DNA of 32,306 nucleotides from an uncultured Bacilli bacterium (GTDB taxonomy: Bacteria > Bacillota_I > Bacilli_A > RF39 > UBA660): the NCBI GenBank assembly GCA_934149245.1, contig CAKPER010000014.1, positions 1 to 32,306 of the forward strand, given 5' to 3'. Shown here piece by piece: positions 32,052-32,306 of this stretch. The translations under genes were made by a program, and so were the position numbers. How positions within the stretch are numbered: the stretch's first letter is position 1; every line of letters starts with the position of its first letter. The notes beneath the pieces are model-generated. The model did not search any database. It was not told where the DNA came from and worked only from the letters and a program-made list of their open reading frames with translations.

Positions 32052-32306
32052 GTGTCAAAAACAGATAACTTAGATTTTAAAAATATGCAATTGTTAAGAG
32101 AGAAAAAAAAAATAACTCAAGTTAAACTTAGCCTTATGGTTGGAGTTTCTCAACAAAGTATAACTTACTATGAAACAAATACTAGAACACCATCGCTTCC
32201 AGTTGCTCTTAAGATTGCCAAGGCTTTAGATACTAGTGTCGAAGGTCTAATAAATGGTGATGATATTATTTCTAAATATTATACATTGTGTGATTCAGAT
32301 AAAGAA
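32052..32306 (+). CDS. XRE-family transcriptional regulator, partial (right edge)
   Basis: The first 85 residues of a helix-turn-helix regulator. LREKKKITQVKLSLMVGVSQQSITYYETNTRTPSLPVALKIAKALDTSVEGLI is a full HTH_3 domain (about 15-70). It starts at GTG, five bases after AGAGGTGG. The C-terminus is cut by the window edge, so it is unknown whether a peptidase or ligand domain follows. It is divergent from the zinc-ribbon gene, with a 139-base shared region containing GTAAAAAATTAC and CCGTTTTTCGG dyads that may be its operators. Confidence 0.85.
   Translation, partial: MSKTDNLDFKNMQLLREKKKITQVKLSLMVGVSQQSITYYETNTRTPSLPVALKIAKALDTSVEGLINGDDIISKYYTLCDSDKE

Overview
The window is AT-rich DNA from a low-GC Gram-positive bacterium. 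TGA, TAA and TAG all act as stops, the Shine-Dalgarno sites are strong (AGGAGG type) and Ile is often ATA, so the code is the standard bacterial one. Three Spo0A-type boxes in front of a KinB-like histidine kinase, a LysM protein without a signal peptide, and the block rlmN-prpC-prkC-rsgA-rpe facing rpmB (the B. subtilis arrangement) suggest a spore-forming member of the Bacilli/Erysipelotrichia, possibly an uncultured gut lineage. That placement is inference.

Layout. 1-1.8 kb: a broken large serine recombinase lying in three reading frames, preceded by a promoter with an operator-like dyad, a 25-codon leader peptide and an intrinsic terminator; then a 91-aa unknown gene. 1.86-2.03 kb: tRNA-Leu(UAG) and a CAU-anticodon tRNA, probably Ile2. 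2.1-4.2 kb: kinase, Smr protein, guanine-deaminase-like enzyme. 4.2-6.6 kb: membrane-anchored EIIB-like domain without its cysteine, an unknown membrane protein, a triple-LysM protein. 6.7-12.6 kb: rpmB facing the rlmN-to-rpe operon, which joins rRNA methylation, PASTA-kinase signalling with its phosphatase, 30S maturation and the pentose phosphate pathway. 12.7-14.75 kb: pta with a diaminopentanoate-dehydrogenase-like oxidoreductase.

14.8-17.8 kb: a surface module made of a thioester/SpaA adhesin with a VPNTL sorting signal and a 179-aa sortase overlapping its 3' end. The sortase has no ATG, GTG or TTG start; an ATA lies at SD distance. 18.1-21.95 kb: ABC ATPase, ABC-2 permease and M13 metallopeptidase in one overlapping operon. 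22-24.7 kb: enolase, a possible papain-like protein, tRNA-Trp and two small proteins (one DUF1292). 24.8-26.2 kb, plus strand: a rhodanese-like lipoprotein lacking its cysteine and a GT2 glycosyltransferase. 26.2-30.3 kb: FIST protein with a palindrome at its start site, dCMP deaminase, a lipid kinase that also seems to start at ATA, and rpsF-ssb-rpsR behind an S6:S18-type leader. 30.3-32.3 kb: a zinc-ribbon membrane protein with a 34-aa hydrophobic partner, divergent from an XRE regulator cut by the right edge.

The points most worth a second look are the two apparent ATA starts, the attenuator-like leader of the recombinase, the helically phased Spo0A boxes on the kinase promoter, and the sortase that is easily missed and lacks its catalytic arginine. 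I see no CRISPR array, no rRNA and no intact insertion sequence.
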